Shown: positions 1 to 10,717 of the stretch, piece by piece | Numbering within the stretch: position 1 is the stretch's first letter | Layout: each line of letters begins with the position of its first letter | Assembly: GCA_036346405.1 (NCBI GenBank) | Contig: CM070557.1 | Span: 57,232,016-57,296,015 of the forward strand | Length of the DNA: 64,000 bases | Origin: Phyllostachys edulis | Lineage: Eukaryota > Streptophyta > Magnoliopsida > Poales > Poaceae | Direction: 5' to 3' | Made by a program: the position numbers and the translations under genes | The notes under the pieces: model-generated | The model's input: the letters and a program-made list of their open reading frames with translations, nothing else | Told to the model about the DNA's origin: nothing | Databases searched by the model: none

Positions 1-2436
1 GGTCTGGAATGTGGGTATGTTGATTTGGTGACTTGACAAAGCGGACATTCACAATAAAAGATTCCACATTCCTTTTGAGCTTCGGCCAATAAAATAGCTT
101 CTTGATTCTATGATAAGTTGCCCTCCTGCCTGAATGTCCTCCAATGGCAGATGAGTGGAAGGATTCCATAACCTTGGATCTGATTTCATTTCCAATTCCC
201 ACGTATATTCTTCCTTTATACCTCACTAGTCCCGATTCCAACACAAAACTATTTTCAGCCCCTTCATCAACTGATTGGCTAGCGGCCACCTTCTCATATT
301 GAGGATCATTTGTGTAACTACCTTTTACTTCTTCTACCCACTCTGGCATGATAGTGACTATTGCATAACAATCTTCGCCACTATCCTTACAATTATTGTC
401 TCTTCTTGACAGTGCATCAGCTGCAATGTTCTCTTTGCCCTTTTTATACTCCACCACATAATCAAACTCTAGCAGTTTAAGGAGTAATTTGTGTTGTATT
501 CCTTCTACTAGCCTTTGGGTTGTAATGTACTTCAAACTTTTTTGATCGGTTCTTATCACTAGTGGATTGCCCAATAAATAATGTCTCCATTTTTTCAGTG
601 CTTCTAAAATAGCCATAGCCTCCTTATCATATATGGACTGAGCTGCTGCTCTCACCCCTAGTGATTTGCTATAATAAGCAATAGGCCGTCCCTCTTGCAT
701 CAGTACAGCCCCCAATCCATTTCCACAAGCATCTGTTTCTAAAATGAATGGCTTAGAAAAATTTGGTAATGCTAGAATTGGACATGTAGTCATTACCTCT
801 TTCAGCTCCTTAAAAGCTGATTCTTGCTCTTCACCCCACTTGAAGGATTCTTTTTTAAGACAGTCAAAAAGAGGCTTGCATATCTTCCCATACCCTTTAA
901 CAAATCTCCGATAGTATCCTCGGTCACCCAAGGAATCCCTCAATTTGGTCACGATGGTAGGAATCGGCCAATTAACCACATCTACCACCTTGCTAGGGTC
1001 CGTCGAAACTCCAGAACCACTGATGATATGCCCCAAGTATCCAATCTCCGACATAGCAAAACAACATTTGTCCCTCCGAACGATGAAGTCGGTTTTTTGC
1101 AAAATCAGAAGACTATGTGTAAATGTCAATATGGTCCTCCGGACTTACGCTATACACAAGGATATCATCAAAGAATACTAGAATAAACCTCCTCAAATGC
1201 GGATTGCAAAGATATTGTTCATAAGGAATTTGGAAGGTGGCGGGGCGTTAGTCAACCCAAGCGGCATTACCAAGTACTCATAATGTCCCAAATGAGTTCG
1301 AAATGCTGTTTTGGGAACATCCTCTTCCCTCATCCTGATCTGATGGTATCCAGACCTGAGATCTAATTTTGAGAAAATGGTTGCTCCTTGCAATTCATCT
1401 AACAAGTCCTCAATTATTGGCATGGGGAACTTGTTCTTGATAAATCATTGAATTAAGTTGCCGATAATCTACACATCCTCCAAGATCCATCTTTTTTCCT
1501 CACCATCACCGCTGGAGAAGAATAGGGACTCATGCTAACCCGAATCTCCTTGGATTCTAACAACTGTTTGATGATGTCCTCCATAGCATCCTTCTGTTTG
1601 TGAGGGATTCGATAAGGCCTAATGTTAGGAGGGTCGGCATTAGACTTCAATATAATAGAATGATCACAATCTCTCCTTGGGGCCAGCCCTTTAGGTTCCT
1701 TGAACACTGTTTCATATTGTTTTAGGACCCTCTGAACCTCTACGGGCATTTCCTTAGTTTCTTCTAAATCCTCTTCCTGTACCCAATTGATTTGTATCAT
1801 GTATCCCATTACCTCTTTCCTCATGAGCTTCTCCAGTCTATTAGCATTTATCAAACAATGCTTATCGGGAGTGGTATGATCTGTGAACACCACCGTTTGG
1901 CCCTCTTTGCATATAGATAGCTCCCTCGTTTTCAGATCTAACCCAATAGGGCTGTGATGGTATATCCAATCCGCTCCCAAGATAATGTCATAACTCCGGA
2001 TGTTCAACAACTGAAACGAGCTGTTGAATGCATGTCCTTGCACCCAGTAAGTAATAGGTTCTGTCATTGCATCCGTGTTCAACTCTCCCCCTCCAGCCAC
2101 AACTACCTTCTTTGCAGGTTTATATTTGAGCTTGCATTCACTGCTGAGAGCAAAGCCATAGTCCATAAAAGAATTCGTGCTCCCGCTGTCCACCAATATC
2201 GCTGCTCTCTGACCTCCAATCCTTGTCACCAATGAGAATGTAGCTGGTCCAGTAATACCCCTCAAAGCATGACTCGAGATCAACATAATTTGGTCTGTTT
2301 CAGGAGAGCCTTCCACTACTGTCGGACTTTCCGGAGCCGTAGCATAACCTGGGTCTTCCACCAGTTCGGGCTCCTCCACCTGTTCCTCTCCCTGCATCAA
2401 GATTACATGTAATGCCTTCCGAACCTTGCACCTCAT
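1..2436 (-). pseudogene. pol: gypsy pol remnant: protease, reverse transcriptase, RNase H, integrase N-terminus
   Basis: Protease: the catalytic DSGST motif falls around 2150-2180 in a 327-codon frame (2436-1453). RT begins in the same frame with YRIPHKQKDAMEDI and SSPAVMVRKKDGSWRMC, then shifts frame near 1475 inside the conserved RMC-DYR motif. It continues as FSKLDLRSGYHQI at 1423-1193 and as the catalytic FFDDIL box around 1150-1170. RNase H follows (IAADALSRR near 410-430). Next come the integrase zinc-binding HHCC region (SFHSSAIGGHSGRRATY at about 110-160) and then the window edge. The break near 1475 looks like a small deletion. All motifs are standard for Ty3/gypsy Pol. It is non-functional as it stands. 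Confidence 0.85.
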
Positions 2437-2579
2437 ATTGTGGCCCGGAGTCCATGGTTCATTACAATGCCAGCAGGTTCTGCGATTGACTTGAGAATTT
2501 GAGGTTTCGGCCTCTCGTGTCTATTGCTTGGTGGTCTTCGTGGTCCCATCAGAGGATTACTCACATTCACCTTGCTTTG

Positions 2580-3848
2580 TTAAACCCTCGGTCTGGCTTG
2601 ACCTCCTAGCGGTTCTTGCCTTTTCCTCCAACTTAGCAAACCAAGAAGCCTCCAAAGTCCTTGGTGGTGTATGCTCACACCATATTTGATCTCCTCCTTC
2701 AAACCCCCAATGAAACAAATGCTAAGCGGAAAGCTTCTTGTAGATATGGGTGGTCCCTTCTCACCAATTCTACACACCTTTCAAAATAGTCAATGTATTT
2801 GTGGACATTGGTAATCTGTTTCATAGTCTGAAGTTTCTCCACAGCTTCATGAGCGCTTGCATCTGAGAACCGGTCAATTAATATTGTGCACAGCTGTTCT
2901 TTGCCAACTAAGTACTTGCCAAGTGATTCCAATTCCCTTAAACCACGTGTTTGCTCTGCCCACAAAATGTCCAGTGGCAAGATTTACCCACTGCTCTCTA
3001 GGAGTCCCTGCCATTTCAAAGAATTTTTCGCATTGTTCTAACCAGCCAATCGGTTCCTCCCCAGAAAATAAAGGAACTTCCAGCTTAGGACCTCTAATTA
3101 TCGCCTCCGCATATTGGTGGCCATTGTGGTTTACATTCCAGTTCAGATTCCTGACTACTTCACCGGAATAATTGATGTGTTCCTGACCTGTGTTGGGACT
3201 CAGTACAGGATGATAATACCTCTGAGTATTGACTGTTGGATTAGTTGGTTGGCCCAGCCATGGGGTTGCTGCTGGAATGTTCAGTCCATTGGACAAGCCT
3301 TGTGACTCTCCTGGATTGCCTGCTACCCATGAGTGATGGACTGCTATTTGACTCATACCCTGCCTTTGACCCAGATCCGGATGTGTAGTGGTTCGAACTG
3401 CTGGAGAAAAGACTGGAGGAAAAGTCGGGACTATAGTATTTGGTTCTACAAAGAACGGAGTGGTACTGCCAACTTCCTTACTCTGTAAGATCAAACTGGA
3501 CGGTGGAATCACTTGCTTACCATGGGCTTGTGAGACCATACCTGCTTCCTTTATAGTCGGCCACTCATTCTTGGTCTCTGTCTCCGGGCTGGATGTCGAA
3601 GTAGATCCGAACTTGGCAAACAGCAGCGCCTTGATAGCTGCTACATCGGACTTCAGATCTTCCAACTCTGTCAGTCTCTCATGAATCTTGGTGATCTCTG
3701 CCCTGTTCTCCATTTCTATGTCGTCTTCTTCGATTGATCCGTGAGAACGGGTCCTCACCACCATGCTCCAGATCTGCTCGAGCAAAAGGGATTTTACGGT
3801 GGACTCTCCTGATCCGACCAACCTTACTCGCTCAGATCTCTCTTCCAA
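2580..3848 (-). pseudogene. gag: gypsy gag (capsid) remnant
   Basis: Gag forms the retrotransposon particle. The first ATG at 3848 lies 12 bases inside the primer site. An open frame of 324 codons runs to 2874 and includes a coiled-coil-like start (alternating Glu/Lys/Leu around residues 45-75). The typical retrotransposon gag motif, with PLFSGEEPIGWLEQCEKFF and a WVNLA..HF region, is near residues 250-300. The frame then shifts: the continuation (LWAEQTRGLRELE... to YFERCVELVRR) is in another frame at 2980-2699. The last part (YGVSIHHQGLWRLLGLLSW) lies near 2600-2700. At least two frame changes therefore separate parts of one ancestral gag. The homologous gag at 41-42 kb shares the GPKLE(V/I)P.F.G and W.NL motifs. 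Confidence 0.8.
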
Positions 3849-3860
3849 GAACCGAGTTGT

Positions 3861-3872
3861 GCTCTGATACCA
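3861..3872 (-). other. Primer-binding site (initiator tRNA-Met type)
   Basis: On the minus strand the sequence TGGTATCAGAGC directly follows the LTR end (one base between). This is the usual plant primer site, complementary to the 3' end of initiator methionine tRNA. It fixes the element's orientation and the inner LTR boundary. The element at 42.4 kb has a one-base variant of the same site at the same place. Confidence 0.85.
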
Positions 3873-3873
3873 T

Positions 3874-4322
3874 TGACAGGAACTGCAGGTTCAGAAATTT
3901 TTTTCTCTGTACTGGAATTGAGTGAATCGGGTGGAGATAACCAAGGATGGGGAAAGTACTCTAGGAGTCTACAAGAGCTAACAAACTAGATACCGAATAT
4001 GCTTTTTCTTATCCCTTCCAGCATCAGAACATCTGAGTTATATACCTCAGAGTTCAGCAAAACACATTACAGCATAAGTTCAGAGTTTAACTGAAGTTTC
4101 AGTTCGATAAACAGTAAATGACAAGAATGAAATCTAAACAGTGATTACTGGAATCAAAGGTAGCCCTCGGATCCAGCTGATCACTTAGCCCGCCTCATCT
4201 TGGCCCTTGCTTCACGCCCAAGTGGAAGTCGCCGAACCGTTATCTCCTCTGCCGACTTCTTCTTGCGCCCCCTGTACTCATCTCGCTACTGAAACCAGCT
4301 GCAGCTTCTTCAGGTCCTGACA
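3874..4322 (-). repeat. 5' LTR of the gypsy element
   Basis: On the plus strand it starts TGACAGG next to the primer site and appears to end CCTGACA at 4322, giving short imperfect inverted ends and a 449-bp LTR. The inner end is firm. The outer end rests on the TG...CA ends and on the change to GC-rich sequence just beyond it. Confidence 0.6.
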
Positions 4323-4514
4323 CCTCCGGCTCCTCCCGGACTCCCCACACCGTCCTCCTCCCGGCGCTTCCTCCTTGCGCCCCCCCCTCCTCCAGGTGTT
4401 TCGCGTGCCCCCTCCCCCTCGCTGCCCCCGCTTCCTCCACCAGCGCCTGCAGCGGCCTCGCCGTGGCCTCCGTTCGGCCGGAACGCCTGCCGCCGCCGCC
4501 GTCTTCCCCGAGCC

Positions 4515-4522
4515 TATAAAAG
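4515..4522 (+). promoter_or_regulatory. TATA box upstream of the TPR remnant
   Basis: TATAAAAG lies in GC-rich sequence about 60-100 bases before the first recognisable TPR-protein codons. It is a textbook plant TATA box at a sensible distance. It may have belonged to the gene before decay. Confidence 0.5.
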
Positions 4523-4589
4523 GGCACCGCCGGCCTTCTCTACCCCTTCCTCCCCCTCACTCTCCTCCTCCATTCCCCCCTGCCTCTGG

Positions 4590-5155
4590 AGTTCACCGCC
4601 GCCGGTACTTCGTGCAGGGCGCCCAGCTCCTCGCCCGCGCGCCAGCCGCCGCGCCCAAGCATCTTGGCTCGCTCGCCCGTGCGGCCGTCGTCGAGGCCGA
4701 CTGCGCCATCGCCCTCGATCCCCCGCGACGCCGCGCCGCTCATCCTCAAGGCGCTCGCTCTCGATCTCCAGGGCCACCGCCTCCCCGTGCTGCGCGCCCT
4801 CGACGCTGCCCTCGCACCGCCGCTTGCGCGCTCCCTCGAGCCACGCGAACTCGCCAAGCGCGCCGACATCGCGCTCGCGCTCCGCCGCCGCCTCGACCAG
4901 GCCGCCGCAGATCTCGCCGAGGCCGTTCGCCGGTCTCCGCTCCCGCACCCACGCCGTCCTCGCCGCCGCCAGCAAGACTGCCTCCGAGCTCTCCTCCTAC
5001 CAGCAAGGCACGCGCTGCGGACTAGAGGACGGCCGTGATTAGCAGGCCTCCGCTCCCGCACCCACGCCGTCCGCCGTCGCCAGCAAGACCGCCTCCGAGC
5101 TCTCTTCCTACCAGCAAGGCACGCGCTGTGGACTTGAGGACAGCCGTGATTGGGG
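4590..5155 (+). pseudogene. Remnant of a TPR-repeat protein gene, frameshifted
   Basis: GC-rich sequence encodes a TPR-like helix pair. In the frame open from 4375 I read GAQLLARAPAAA and then LARAAVVEADCAIALDP (to about 4720). The text then continues in the next frame (open from 4664): RDAAPLILKALALDLQGH, then LPVLRALDAALAPPLARSLEP, then RADIALALRRRLDQAAADLAEAV (to about 4940). The spacing of Ala/Leu and the AIALDP motif are typical of TPR units in plant TPR proteins. The two halves belong to one ancestral frame, so a frameshift lies near 4720. After about 4932 the protein signal stops at a tandem duplication. No convincing start codon is present. The exact family is uncertain; I recognise the style of a grass TPR protein but cannot name it. 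Confidence 0.55.
4932..5155. repeat. 113-bp tandem duplication
   Basis: Two head-to-tail copies start at 4932 and 5045 (both beginning GG(T/C)CTCCGCTCCCGCACCC). They differ at about ten positions. The second copy lacks one CTC triplet-like step in the GCCGTCC(TCGCCG) part. The duplication sits at the 3' edge of the TPR remnant and probably contributed to its loss. Confidence 0.8.
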
Positions 5156-5243
5156 ATGGATGCCGCGCGCTCGGTAATGTAGCTGACATTTGGTTGCCAT
5201 GGGACCGCGATGAGATCATGAGAATGGGGAGGTTGACGAGGAG

Positions 5244-5501
5244 ATGCTGTGGAGTGGGACACGTCCAGAATTAGGAGAGGAAGATGAGCAAGATGATGAT
5301 TTCATAGTGGATTGGGATACGAGTGAATTGGATGGTGTTGTTGATGACATTGTTGCAACAAAGACTAAAGTGTTTGGTGGTGCCACAACGATGTCTGCAT
5401 TTGCCGATGAGGACATTGTGGATGGTGTATTAGGGCTCGGGTTAAACGGGGATGACATGTTTTGGAGTAGCGACGATGGGGATGAGGATGGTTATTTGTG
5501 A
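5244..5501 (+). CDS. Unassigned acidic 85-codon open frame
   Basis: The frame starts at an ATG at 5244 and ends with TGA at 5501. The product would be about one third Asp/Glu, with an EEDEQDDDF cluster near residue 15 and DDGDEDGYL at the C-terminus. I recognise no domain. Acidic tails of this kind occur at the ends of nuclear and other plant proteins. Because it lies between a TPR remnant and a saposin pseudogene, it may be the terminal exon of a decayed gene rather than a gene itself. No splice acceptor or promoter could be tied to it. Confidence 0.2.
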   Translation: MLWSGTRPELGEEDEQDDDFIVDWDTSELDGVVDDIVATKTKVFGGATTMSAFADEDIVDGVLGLGLNGDDMFWSSDDGDEDGYL

Positions 5502-5695
5502 GGTTCACATGGATTGGCAGGTAAACAATTGGATATATACACATTTCTTTTGTTTTCCATACATGATATACCATGGTCAGTTGGTCATGTAGCAAACTAT
5601 TGTAGAATTAGTAATAAGATGGTGAACGTTGCATACGGCGTGGGTGCGGGAGCTGTTAGTTCTGTTTCTCTGAACTGGTAAACTTGTAGGCAGGC

Positions 5696-7560
5696 ATGAT
5701 GTCTTCAACAAGGAGGCTTGTGTTTGTACTTGTATTAGCTTTTTCAGTCGTGGTTGCAGAGAGCAGAGATTCATATAATATCTTTGGTAAGTTGTGAATT
5801 CATCATAAGAATGAATGCTGCTATTGATCTTGTTTGTACTGTTGGTATTTCTATTCATGTAGCAATTGTATTCCTGGTGATAATGCAAAGTAGATCGAGT
5901 CAGCAATGTCACACAATCGAAAGTGCAAAGCATTGTAAAAGAGGTGCTAAAATAAACAAGCACTACCTTTTAATTTGGTTATGTGTTGATTTCCGTTGAC
6001 GATTCTACATCCAGTTTTCTGATTTCATCTAGGATGCACAGGCACATAATAGTATGAATATGTGTGTTCCTGATGCCTGTGTTACGAGAATTGTGTTTCC
6101 AACTGTGTGTTCTGCACTTCTGCCTGTCAGATGTTGTGAGCTAGTGGTACTCACAATTATTTCACCTAAATTTTGTTTTCATCTGAGGGCTCTGTATTCG
6201 CATTTGCATTTGTAGTAATTCGTTAAAGAAAACTGTGATCCAGATGTCACAAATTCTTCTCACCATATCTCCAGCTTAGCACCTATTTCCTTGTAGAAAT
6301 TCAAGTTTCATAAATGTTGACCTTATGAACATTCTATTCTGTCGTATTCATTTCAGCTTATGAAAGCTTGCCCCTTGCAAGCAATGGCACAGGATTAACT
6401 ACGACCTATGGAAAGTTGTGTCAACTATGTTAGCAGTACTCAACTGAAGCACTGTTCTAACTCCGACAAAACAAAACCCAGACTGAGATTCTTAGTGTCC
6501 TCCACCATGCATATGCAAATCTTGCCCCTCTAAAACATCAGGTATGAATAAAATTGTAATGCCTGCTCTAGATACCATGTGTTCAGTTTCATTAAACTAA
6601 TTGGTATGTTGATGGTTTGCCCTGTTACAGTGCATCACGCTGGTTTACTACTACATTCCCCTTTTCTTCTTGGAGGTTTCTGTGGTTAACCCTGAAGAAT
6701 TCTGTGAGTCAGTGCATCTCTGCAAAAAGGGAATGATGATTCGCCTACCCACTCAAGGGTATACTTGCGGTCTATGCCATCATGTTCTTATTGAAGTTCT
6801 TACCATGCTAAAAGATCCTGACATGCAGGTAACTGCCATCTTTTTAATCTTTGTCATCAATGTAATATGTAATGCTTGGTTTGTACTTTGAACATGGTGT
6901 AATGCTTTTCTAATTCTGTCGTAATTTTGCAGCTGGAAATAGTTAAACTACTTCTCAAAACATGCAGCAAGGCGGAGAACTATGCACATCAGGTGAGTTA
7001 AGTTCAAAAACAGTCCGATATATTGAAATAATAATGAATCTGCCTGTAATCAAATGATAGCACATCATGGGATCACATGATTTCCGTGGTGGTTCGTACA
7101 GCAAAAAAAAAAAAAGAGAAACCCTGAACTGATTTACTGCTTCCAAAAGTAAAAACTTCAAATACTACAGTGCTTTTCTCCCATGTATCTAAGCACATAC
7201 CAAATTCAAGACCTTTAGATGTCACGTAGTATTTATGTTTCTACACCTAGAAAATTGTTTTTGTAATTAGCTTAGTTGCATGCAACTTTGTCTTACCGGA
7301 GTGGTAATACATCACAAGGGTTTTCCTTGTGAAAATTTGACATTTTTCAACACTTTGCAAGATCTAGATCTACCTCTGTTCTGCTCACTACAATCTTCTT
7401 TTAGTTTTTCCAGTGCAAGGGGCTGGTCCTTGAGTATATCCCACTGATACTGGTGAAATCCCAGTAGTTCCTTGAGACAACAGACGTCTGCTCTGCAATA
7501 CATGCATGTAAAAGAGGCACGCAAGCATCAATGGAAACCATGCTTCTATCCGCCTGTTAG
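5696..7560 (+). pseudogene. Saposin B-domain (prosaposin-like) protein gene with three nonsense codons
   Basis: Five exons can be joined with correct GT-AG sites and phases: 5696-5786, 6357-6541, 6631-6828, 6933-6992 and 7414-7560. Exon 1 encodes a signal peptide (MMSSTRRLVFVLVLAFSVVV, then AESRDS). Domain 1 has the saposin cysteine pattern CQLC, KHQC, FCESVHLC; domain 2 has CGLC, AHQC, VCSAIHAC. In this family such secreted or vacuolar proteins bind lipids. In-frame stops are TAG at 6431-6433 (just after CQLC), TAA at 6458-6460 and TAG at 7465-7467 (before FLETTD). No frameshift is visible, so decay was by point mutation and is probably recent. The terminal stop is TAG at 7558. Sequencing error at three separate sites is unlikely. 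Confidence 0.85.
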
Positions 7561-8399
7561 CGAATACAATGTAAATCAAGACAACACTTATCTGTGTAAG
7601 AGATCGAACCGAGAAAAGAATTGAAGGTCAGATGCCTGTGGGAACTCTTTCCTCTATTGCTGAAACACTATTGAGTGATGAAAAAATGTCTGTGTAAAGA
7701 TTTGTGTTGTACATTTTTAGTCCTACATACTGCTCTCTGAACTATGCAGCAAGCCAGCAACAATACCGCCATTGGTTGAGCATAGAACTGTCTCAGAGCA
7801 TTGGATTGAGAAGTTAAACACATGTAATTATCGCTTTGGGTCATCTATTATCTGTCCAATCATGGTGATATTGTTATTTGTTTCTCTGTTGCTCTGGCAA
7901 GCGGCCCAATTTGTGGAAAAGGGACAAATAATACACGTTATCTAAGAAAATCTTGACTTTTGATTTGCCGACATTGAAACATAAGATTTGTAGTTTGAAA
8001 ATAGTTCGTTCGATTGACAAAAATTGCTGTAGTTGTCAAATATCCGCACAAATTGTATCGCTAGCCTTGCTCTATGAAACCAGAAGCGTACATTTCAATT
8101 TACATTAAATTCTTGCAGAATTAGCACTGAATTCGACAAACTACAAATGTTACATTTAGTTGTCCATTCAAACCAGAATAGCAGTCCGATTCCATTAATT
8201 GTAGAATGCTGATTGCAAATCTGCTTGACATGCCAGTAGTTGCAAGAGAAAAATTCACACTTGAGACACAAAGGCGATGGTCTGCGCTACGTGTGAAATG
8301 GTCCGTGCCTCTCACCTCTTGCCATGGTGCATTTTTTTGCTCTCCTCCTGTTATGTCCAGCTCAATCGTAACCTAACTATTGATATCGTCAATATTAGC
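7561..8399. other. No gene seen; 3' flank of the saposin pseudogene
   Basis: AT-rich sequence of ordinary composition. Short open frames show no recognisable domain and no codon bias. It may include the former 3' untranslated region of the saposin gene. Confidence 0.5.
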
Positions 8400-9296
8400 T
8401 GCTTTATATTATGGATTAAGTACAGGTTTCGTCTCTCAACTATACCCGATGATTAATTTTCGTCCATCAACCCAAATACCGGATATAACGACCCTCCAAG
8501 TATCAATACCGAACAAAAGAAGTCTCTTCATCTGTTTGAGAGCGGTTTTGACCGGTGTTTGACCCACGTGGCGGCGCTCATTACCTAAATCCCGTCAACG
8601 GCTCAACGGCGCTCTCACGCCCGGTGGTGCGGCCGTGCGAGGCGGATCGCCGCAGCAGGGGGTCTTTGGGCTTGGGATCAACGCGTCCTGGTGCGGAGTA
8701 GTCCCACAAACTCGTTGGTGGTGGCGGGAAGCCCAAAGGTCGACGGTGACGGGCTCGCGGCGGCCGGAGGCGGAACCGAAGGGGCGGTGCTCGAGGGCAA
8801 GCTGCTACGGGCCACTAGGAGGCTTGAGGAGGTGTGCGCTGAGATCGCCTCGGCACCAGGAATTCAACGCACCCGAGAACGACGACGATGACGATCGGTG
8901 GCGCTCAGATGGGTGACGGTGGCGCTTCGACGAGGTTGGAGAAGAAGGGGGTCAATCTCCCTCGTGAATGCACCAAAACAAAATTAACTCCGCCATTAAG
9001 TCCCATGCGACGATGCGATCTCAAAGGACACAAAGGCGCAAAGGATTACTCACCGGAACGCTCACAAGCGTCGCGGCCAAGGCTACCGGCCACGAGGACG
9101 AAGATAGCGCTCTCGTTGATTTAGTGCACGAGAGAGACTCGGACCAGAAAAAATGGGTGCGGCGAAGAGCGTGGACCCGGAGGTGGTGACGCGGACTCGC
9201 GAGAAGCTTCAACACGGCGGCGCCCCACCTGTCTTCCTCCTTGGCCGAATTGAAGAAATGGTTGGGGAGAGCGAAAGAGAAAAGGAGGGGAAAAAT
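8400..9296. other. Transposon-like flank with a GC-rich, possibly captured exon
   Basis: The text at about 8410-8620 (a motif like TTCGTCTCTCAACTATACCC, then GACC/ACCGG-rich sequence) looks like the terminal region of a Mutator-like element, but no matching opposite end was found. After it, 8640-8890 is GC-rich. In one plus frame it gives PTNSLVVAGSPKVDGDGLA, then GGTEGAVLEGKLLRATRRLE and EVCAEIASAPG, a plausible gene fragment of unknown family. 8990-9230 gives KATGHEDEDSALVDLVHE. This could be a Pack-MULE-type capture cut off by the copia fragment at 9297. Confidence 0.25.
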
Positions 9297-9471
9297 GGTG
9301 TTGATGCTTCCTTCATGAAGTCTTGTGTGCATGATCAAGTGATTGCTCTTCAGTATGTGCCTTCAGAGCTTGAGATAGCGGATTTCTTCATGAAGGCTCA
9401 GACTCGAGCACAGCACGGCTTCTACCTCTCCAAACTCAGTGTTGTTGATCCACCATGAGTTTAAGGGGGGG
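9297..9471 (+). pseudogene. Ty1/copia RNase H C-terminus and polypurine tract
   Basis: The frame reads VDASFMKSCVHDQV, then ALQYVPSELEIADFFMKAQT and YLSKLSVVDPP before TGA near 9458. This is the standard end of copia Pol: the ADxFTK box is present as ADFFMK. A purine-rich tract (AAGGGGGGG) lies directly before the LTR start, as expected for the plus-strand primer. Everything upstream in Pol is missing, so this is a 3' fragment only. Confidence 0.85.
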
Positions 9472-9601
9472 TGTTAGAGATATATGTATAGTGTGTTATT
9501 CCCCATTGTTATGAGGGGTTATTTGCATATTCACCACCTGTACTCTGTGTATATATACTGGCCCTTTGGCCCTCTGGAAATACAAGTTGCTATTCCTAAC
9601 A
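9472..9601 (+). repeat. Short (130-bp) copia 3' LTR
   Basis: It begins TGTTAGAG right after the polypurine tract and ends CCTAACA, giving perfect 6-base inverted ends (TGTTAG/CTAACA). It contains a TATATATA-like run at 9550. At 130 bp it is small for a plant copia LTR, but the ends are clear. The 5' LTR and most of the element are gone, so a target duplication cannot be read. Confidence 0.85.
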
Positions 9602-9888
9602 CTTGTCATCTTTCTTTTTCCTTAGCTAGATATAAATTTGACCTAAATTTTTCTTTCTTTAGATACTTCATTACCATATTACATAGGCAGGCATATGCAC
9701 ACATGTTATTTGCATTGATGGCACTATATGTTCTCGCGTAGTTCAAAAACTGTACTCGTAAGAAGTACTGTTCTATATAGTACAACTGAGTGGATGGATG
9801 GAAGCATCCTAGAAATAGGTGGAAATCTAGTTTGTCAATTATGTTTTGTCTAATCATACCATACATGACATTGCTATTTCCACTACAG

Positions 9889-10317
9889 GTGTTGAAAAGA
9901 ATAATGGATACAGAGGAGGCAGGAGAACTAGAGGTCCTTATTGGCCTTAGTTCACAAATACAAAGCATCCTTCCCGAAGACTTTGCCCGAGAACTAGAGC
10001 ATGGTCAGATTAAGGAAAGATTTGTGAAGAGGCTTGTCGACGCACTGAATTTAAATATAAAACCCACTGTTCATTGTCTCGGGATCAGGAGGGTGATAGT
10101 TGAGCAAGTCATATATATGATGGAGAACAATTCTCGTTATGCAAACTGTTTCAACGAATGCGGGATGATGGAAGCACTCTCAGTGGTAGAAGAGACACCC
10201 TCAAAGGTTGAAAAATACAGGTTCTTCTTGGGGAATGCAGGACTCATGGAGTACAGCATACCACTCTCCAATCTCGTGGCTAGAGCAAAAGAAGAATTCA
10301 TGCGTTCTGTAACATGA
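9889..10317 (+). pseudogene. Isolated last exon of a BLE2-like gene
   Basis: A splice acceptor (CACTACAG) precedes an open frame of 142 codons ending in TGA. The text VLKRIMDTEEAGELEVLIGL, FARELEHGQIKERFVKRLVD, ALNLNIKPTVHCLGIRRVIV and RYANCFNECGMMEALSVVEE closely matches the last exon of the BLE2-like gene at 44.6-45.0 kb on the other strand. The upstream exons (membrane part and central repeats, more than 2.4 kb) are absent; the copia fragment lies where the preceding intron would be. It is therefore a truncated duplicate. Its own frame is clean, unlike the 44.6-45.0 kb copy, which has a frameshift. 10,318-10,717 looks like 3' flank without further genes. Confidence 0.8.
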
Positions 10318-10717
10318 TTGGCTATGAAGCATCAGCATTCAGCAGTGTCAACTAGCAATGCGTGTTGGAGGTATCTGGTATGACTGTCCTACTATCCAAT
10401 CCAAGTAGGAGATCCAATGAGGCGATGAATTTAGAGTTGATATCAAGAATGCAAGTTGGAGCCACAAGACCATGCTTATTTCTAACCTAGATAAACAACA
10501 GTGGATGTATGTACGACCTTCTTAGAATGAAGAAGACTTTGCTTTGCAGCGAGAATAAAGGACATTGTAATTACACTTCCTATATTGTAATTTATTTATC
10601 TGTGTTGCTACCACTAATTGCTTAAATAATAAATACATATCCAATTGTCTTCAAATGTTCACGAATAAATGGTGTGGATGTTTCAGCCTTTCAGGCGATT
10701 ACTCCACCTGGTTCAAG

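Larger units (their letters stand above)
1..4322 (-). mobile_element. Ty3/gypsy LTR retrotransposon, 5' part (window cuts it in integrase)
   Basis: Read on the minus strand, the order is LTR (4322-3874), primer site (3872-3861), gag (3848 to about 2700), zinc-knuckle region, aspartic protease, reverse transcriptase, RNase H and the start of integrase, which runs off the window at base 1. Protease before RT and RNase H before integrase is the Ty3/gypsy order. The reading frames are broken in several places, so this copy is not autonomous. The second gypsy at 40.4-43.3 kb has a similar gag and the same primer site, so the two are probably related families. Clade was not assigned. Confidence 0.9.

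Noticed and set aside
4240..5262. Minus-strand Arg/Ala/Gly-rich frames up to 240 codons
   Set aside because: Shadows of GC-rich plus-strand sequence of the TPR remnant. No recognisable family.
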